From Cerioporus squamosus (taxonomy: Eukaryota > Basidiomycota > Agaricomycetes > Polyporales > Polyporaceae), in assembly GCA_022592435.1 (NCBI GenBank), contig JABYQS010000410.1, positions 1 to 24,416 of the forward strand: DNA of 24,416 bases. The letters are read 5' to 3'. The notes under the pieces are model-generated. The model was given only the letters and a program-made list of their open reading frames with translations, was not told the DNA's origin and ran no database searches. Below are positions 20,396 to 24,416 of this stretch, one piece after another; positions within the stretch are counted from its first letter, which is position 1, and the number at the start of each line of letters is the position of its first letter. Position numbers and translations under genes: made by a program.

Positions 20396-21478
20396 ATGCC
20401 TCCTCGAATCATCGTGCGCGGCCGCCTTCTCCGCAATAATTACCATCCGACTCTGAACGAGGCGGTTGAAGCCGCGTACAAGAAGGGCATCGACGTCGCC
20501 CTATTCCCAGCCCTGGTTCGGGTGGAGCACATCGAGGACCTCGTGCTGTGGCTTGAACGCACTACACTTGTGCGTAGCAAGCCATGCAAGACTTGCATCC
20601 TGGCGGGCCACGACTGCATCCTGCACAACGGAGGCTCGTACCGCTGTCTGCATTGCCTTGTTGGGGATGCGGCCGAGTGCGATCATCAGACGGGTAAGTT
20701 CAGACAGTATGACTTCATGCAGTGTCACTGACATTGTGAACAGCAATGGAGGCGTTTAAATATGGCAGCAAGCCAGTTTGCTACGAGTACAAGATCGCTC
20801 GGGAACTGGATCTCACGCCAGTCCCTGATGGCTTCCAATGGAAGGACAAGCGGAAGCAGTCGAAGACCTTACTCGTCGATGTCCTTCGAGCCACTCAGGA
20901 GAACGACGGCTTAGAGGAGCAGCAGGACGGTGAGGCCGACACTCCGGCAATTGCCCATGTCGTCGAGGAGGACAGTAACGAGGCGGAGGGCGAGGACGAG
21001 GTGGAGGAGGAGGACGAGGAGAAGGACGAGCTCGCGGAGGACGATGAGCCTGCGCCGGCGAAGGGGAAGGGGAAGGCGAAGTCTGCGCGCAAGTCCCAGG
21101 GCTCTAAAGGCGGCAAGTCGGTGGGTGGATCGACCGAGAAGCCGACCTCACGCAAACGCAAGGTGGAGAAGACGGGACGGGCAGACATTGTCAAGCGTGA
21201 GGCGAGAAGACGAAGAATGAGAAGGGTACGATGGACGATGTTCTCCTTCGTCTGCTCGCAAACAGCGAGGAGTCGCTGCAGGTCACGCGCGAGCTGCTTC
21301 GCATCGAACGTGAGGTCTATTCTCTACTATCTGCGAGATTAGACTACTGACATGCTGTGTAGGCTCAAAGCAGGGCGCGCAGGAGCAAGAACTGTCGGCG
21401 GCGCAACCTGAGGCAGGGCCTTCACGCGTCCGCCGCTCGCCAGGATCCAATGACGAGGAGCAGGCCGGTGGAGACTAG
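20396..21478 (+). CDS. Zn2Cys6-spaced cysteine-cluster protein B with lysine-rich and acidic regions
   Basis: Exon 1 (20396-20693) and a 50-nt GTAAGT intron lead in phase 1 to exon 2 at 20744. Cysteines 64, 67, 74, 84, 87 and 95 repeat exactly the C-x2-C-x6-C-x9-C-x2-C-x7-C pattern of the neighbour, with ILHNGGSYRC against IIHNLSSYRC. After the cluster come a long Glu/Asp-rich stretch (coded about 20930-21050), a Lys-rich part with an NLS-like TSRKRKVEK, and a helical MDDVLLRLLANSEES segment. A final exon (21363-21478, after a 53-nt GTGAGG intron) contains EAGPSR. Between the Lys-rich part and the helical segment the frame changes near 21199-21210 with no usable intron, so one base seems to be missing there. 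It is presumably nuclear; the function is unknown. Confidence 0.7.
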
Positions 21479-21821
21479 TTTTCGAACGTCTGCGGACTTG
21501 CTTTGCGTACTACGACGATGTACTTACTTGCAACCTGAACGTCGGGCAGTCGGTGAAGGGATGCTGACTCTATGCCATGATAGCTATTGCTAAACTGTTG
21601 ACTATGCGAGTAGCTAATTGATTCATGAGCTGATCACCCATCGCTGCCACACAATCCTCGTCTTGTGGCTGTGAGTATACAAATAGATGGGGAGGGAGAG
21701 GTAGTATGAACGAAGTGGTGACGGTAAGTAAATAGTAAGTAGAACCGGATATGCCGGAGTCAGTAACATCAACAACATAAACTGATCTGCATAATAATAA
21801 AGTAAGTGCTATGCAAGTGTG
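21479..21821. other. spacer between gene B and the right inverted repeat
   Basis: I see no gene. The stretch is less GC-rich than its surroundings and contains a short run of AGTAAGTA-like words near 21724-21744. Confidence 0.4.
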
Positions 21822-21904
21822 CGCGCCTGCAACGGATGCATCCGAGTCCGACAGATGCATCTGGGGAAGGAGGGGTATCCTACCGGATGCATCTGTCGTA
21901 CTGA
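21822..21904 (-). repeat. right terminal inverted repeat with three GATGCATC palindromes
   Basis: GATGCATC occurs at 21835, 21854 and 21886 (spacings 19 and 32), and ACTGA ends at 21904, 11 bp outside the last copy. Read on the minus strand it reproduces the order and spacing of the left repeat at 16693-16778, including the TCAGTNCGAC outer word and CCG-N-TAGGAT after the first palindrome. Confidence 0.75.
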
Positions 21905-21976
21905 CAGTCTACGAGCGATCTCGAGTAGGATCACCACCTCGGTGTGGTGCAGCTGGCTATCCTGGCTGCGAGTCAT
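21905..21976 (-). pseudogene. possible detached N-terminus of the HMG-like gene
   Basis: A minus-strand ATG at 21976 opens 24 codons reading MTRSQDSQLHHTEV followed by an amphipathic VILLEIARRL helix. It then runs into the right inverted repeat. The HMG-like gene reads out of the left inverted repeat at 16696 as LRVLIAHTPD in the same strand. Removing the block between the two CTG codons joins them in frame. This is inference; I have no intact homologue to compare. Confidence 0.35.
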
Positions 21977-22138
21977 GGCGAGAGGGAAGGAGGTAGCGAG
22001 AACGTCCAAGTTGCATGTTCGATGCCACTGGTCCAGAAAACTGCGTGCACGAGACACGATCTATCCGTCTTAGTTCGGGCATAACATCACTACTAATGAT
22101 CGAATTAAACCGGAAACATTGCTGTACATTACCCGAGG

Positions 22139-24386
22139 CTATGCTATGATACACGTCTGATTGTCTTCGCGCGGAAACGGGATAGGAGGAGTCGGTAGCC
22201 GCGAGTAATGCTGCACGAAGGTCTCCACATAGAAATGAATCGCGCGGCGCTGTAGGACCTCGTACTCTTCCGCGGTGTCGAGTTCGCATTTGCCCCCTCG
22301 AGTACCTCATTCGGACACCCTGGCCAGCGAGACAACACATGCGCGAATTTACGAAGGGTGGTCCGACATCCGGATTGCCCAGCGCTTACGGGTGAATGCC
22401 ACCCATATGCTCGACGCCACTCATCTCCGGTAATTGCGGTGACGCACGAAGACGGCTCACCCCAAACCTCCGAAACCAACGCCTCCCTCTCCCACTTGTG
22501 GATTTCGAGCCAGTGCGGAGTTTGCACCATGAGCGCGTCCAGGGCGAGGAGTTCAGCGCGGAAGTTGATCTCGTGGGACTCCCACAGCGAACTTGCGGAT
22601 ACGTGGCTGCGTCTCCACGCTGTCTGCATCGACCTGCAAGTCACCGAGCGCCACCGACAGCCCAGGTGAGTAGAGGTCCATGTGGGCAACATGGCGGAAC
22701 AGATACGCCACGCTGTTACGCTCGTCCTGCCGCCGTTTCGCGCGGCGGGCATCGGTGGGTCGCATGTCGATGCGAGGCGGGGGGAGAGGCGGCTCCGGAA
22801 GATATTTACCCCACAACGCGACGCGCCATTCGGCGATTGTCAGGGGCCGGCTGTCGAGACTTGCGTCGAACATCCGTGCACGACAGAAGTGGCGTATCCG
22901 CGCGAGGTTATGCAGGTAGCGTCCGTCCGATTTTGTGGTCCTTGCGGGCACGTTCAGGATGCAGACAGCCCTCCATGGACAGGGGAATGAGGGGGAGAGT
23001 GTCCAACAGAAAGGGGGCGAAGAAGTACAGGGCGCTTGCTTGGGTCTGCACGACCGGGGACACGACCCGGAGAGCACGCTCCCACACCTCGGGAATGTGA
23101 TAGAACGCGGGAAGTGTAAGAGTACGCGCCGGCTGGTCGAGCCGGCTGGACTCTGCGTCTGCCGTAGGAGCTGTGTGCAGAGAGCCCTCCTCGTCCTCGG
23201 CGTGCCCTTCTCTGCTCACCCCGGGTGCATTGGCCCCTGGTCCGCGCTTGTGCCGTCTTCGCTTCTTCTTTTGCGACTGCTCGACATCCTTGGGCAATTC
23301 CGACGCGCGCATAGCGAGGTGCTTCGAGCAGACTTCTCCTTCGTCTATCCTGCGACGTTTGATATCCTCGGGATGATCGCTGGGCAAGGCAGGAACGGCG
23401 ACCAGACTGAGCTGGGACAGGTGAGAGCCGGACACGTGCTTCGAGACCGACATGACCATGCTGCTCAACCAGTTGCCAGTGAAGTTCGTCACGCCGATGA
23501 AGGCCCCAGCCGCGTGCATAATGGGAGGATCGACTGGCACGTTGGACAGAGTCGCGGATGGTCGATCGTAGTCAACAACGCGCCAAACAGCCAGATTAGG
23601 ACGCAGCGGCTGCACCACCCAGAACGGCAGGCCGACGCGCCACCAAGTGTCCATGTCTGCGCCGTCGCGCAGGAATGCGCCCACAACGTCGAGCACGGAG
23701 TCGCTGAAGTTCAGGCGACTTTGAAGCCGCGTGAGGACCGTCTCGAGGTACGTCTTCAGTCCAGCAAGCTCCAAACAGATGCGCTGAACATGCGCGGCCA
23801 CGGCCACAGCCCGGCTCCCTACGGTGGGCAAGTGGGTCATGCGGTCGACAACCTGGCGCAGTACCATGACTAGGAACTGGCCGTAGCGTTGGACGGTGGC
23901 CGGGACCTCGCGGATACTCTCGTAGCGCTTGATGGCTATCTCGGCCGCGCGCTGGAGTTGCTCCCGAGTGTCGCGCTTGATGTAGCCGAACCCGCTGACT
24001 GCAATTTCGCTGTCCTCGGCCCAATGTGTTTCCGGGACGAGCGTGTCCCACAGGATGGTGGGTAGGTCGGGGGGCGCAGGACGGCGGGGGATACATGCGA
24101 CGTGCAACATGCCGTCGACATGCGCCTGCGGCCAGCGAGAGTATTCGTGCAAGCCCCAGCGACCATCCCGGTAGGTGCGAATGACCTCGCGCTCGACAGG
24201 GTACTCGGGCACGTAATCCGTGTTGGGGGAGGTCACAACGAAGTCGTGCAGGACGTTTTGGGAAGCCACTTTGGCCTCATGAGGTTTGGTGACGCGAGGT
24301 GCTGAAACATTGTCGCGCTGAGTAAGAAGCTCATGAGATTCTCCGCTGATCTGACTTACCAGGTTGAAATCGATTGCGCCGCACAT
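22139..24386 (-). pseudogene. long uncharacterised agaricomycete-type protein with three frame shifts
   Basis: The frame starts at an ATG at 24386 (the true 5' end may lie beyond the window; a GGTAAGT donor sits at 24360-24354) and ends at TAG 22139-22141, about 750 residues. It contains NVLHDFVVTSP, a central basic block (KKKRRRHKR), YLHNLARIRHFCRAR, LWESHEINFRAELLALDAL and WEREALVSEVWG. From memory these blocks recur together in a large family of hypothetical proteins in polypores and relatives; no function is known to me. Three lesions break the frame. A 4-bp tandem duplication at 22921-22928 precedes YLHNL. A one-base surplus (or two-base loss) at about 22584-22592 precedes LWESHE. A base is apparently missing in the C-run at 22293-22297, before CELDTAEEYEVL. 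The gene is probably dead or mis-sequenced. Confidence 0.6.
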
Positions 24387-24416
24387 GAGCGGAAGGGCGG
24401 GGCCACCCGACGGCGG

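Larger units (their letters stand above)
16693..21904. mobile_element. candidate 5.2-kb TIR-bounded element carrying a TET/JBP-like gene
   Basis: The block is bounded by inverted repeats with mirror-image triplets of GATGCATC. Inside it lie a TET/JBP-like dioxygenase gene (plus strand) and a divergently transcribed pair of Zn2Cys6-spaced genes. No transposase frame is visible, so it would be non-autonomous or mobilised in trans. In agaricomycetes, expanded TET/JBP genes are known to travel with Kyakuja/Dileera/Zisupton (KDZ) class transposons, which makes mobility plausible. I found no clean target-site duplication; the only shared flank is a CAG at 16694-16696 and 21905-21907. Flanking minus-strand frames suggest insertion into the HMG-like gene. 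Element boundaries are inferred from repeat symmetry alone. Confidence 0.5.

Noticed and set aside
21121..21184. Intron to explain the frame change in Cys-cluster gene B
   Set aside because: The GTGGGT...GGGCAG pair leaves the wrong phase and would remove the nuclear-localisation-like region.
16690..21910. Target-site duplication of the candidate element
   Set aside because: The only shared flank is CAG, and the left copy lies inside the inverted repeat, so it cannot be claimed as a duplication.
1..24416. CRISPR arrays, bacterial operons and rRNA genes
   Set aside because: No spaced direct repeats of CRISPR type, no rRNA signature, and every confident gene has fungal introns.

Overview
The window looks like nuclear DNA of a basidiomycete fungus, most likely an agaricomycete of polypore type. 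It is GC-rich. Its genes carry many short introns (about 48-68 nt) with GTRNGT donors and CTAAC-like branch sites. The gene families (a many-exon secreted type-B carboxylesterase, a presequence-less MnSOD, Ser/Thr-rich single-pass membrane proteins, a TET/JBP-like dioxygenase) fit that group. All gene models below were joined by hand from splice signals and reading-frame continuity; no search could be run.

Left part (1-13020): a minus-strand secreted carboxylesterase with 15 inferred exons (952-3442) and a canonical TATA box; a minus-strand manganese superoxide dismutase with 4 exons (5744-6529) ending in a peroxisomal-type AKL tail; then two tandem plus-strand genes (9327-10830 and about 11597-13019) for Ser/Thr/Pro-rich single-pass membrane proteins. 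The two membrane genes share architecture and a phase-1 intron just after the transmembrane segment. Long spacers between them hold little beyond two diverged copies of an unrecognised roughly 90-bp repeat.

Right part (14422-24416) is accessory. It holds a small AT-hook gene; a minus-strand gene with an HMG-like segment and an in-frame stop (15815-16726); a 5.2-kb block (16693-21904); and a long minus-strand gene of an uncharacterised agaricomycete-type family (22139 to the window edge) broken by three frame shifts. The 5.2-kb block is the most interesting feature. Each end carries three copies of the palindrome GATGCATC, spaced 32 and 19 bp on the left and 19 and 32 bp on the right, with TCAGT/ACTGA exactly 11 bp outside the outermost copy. 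This is a mirror-image arrangement expected of terminal inverted repeats. Inside lie a TET/JBP-like 2-oxoglutarate/Fe(II) dioxygenase gene (one-base frame shift just before its catalytic HxD) and a divergent pair of paralogous genes whose six cysteines have exactly Zn2Cys6 spacing. No transposase is visible.

Reading frames suggest that the block may have inserted into the HMG-like gene, leaving a 24-codon N-terminal piece on the right (21905-21976). The recurring single-base lesions in accessory genes, beside clean SOD and membrane-protein genes, point either to decay of mobile or redundant genes or to uncorrected sequence errors.
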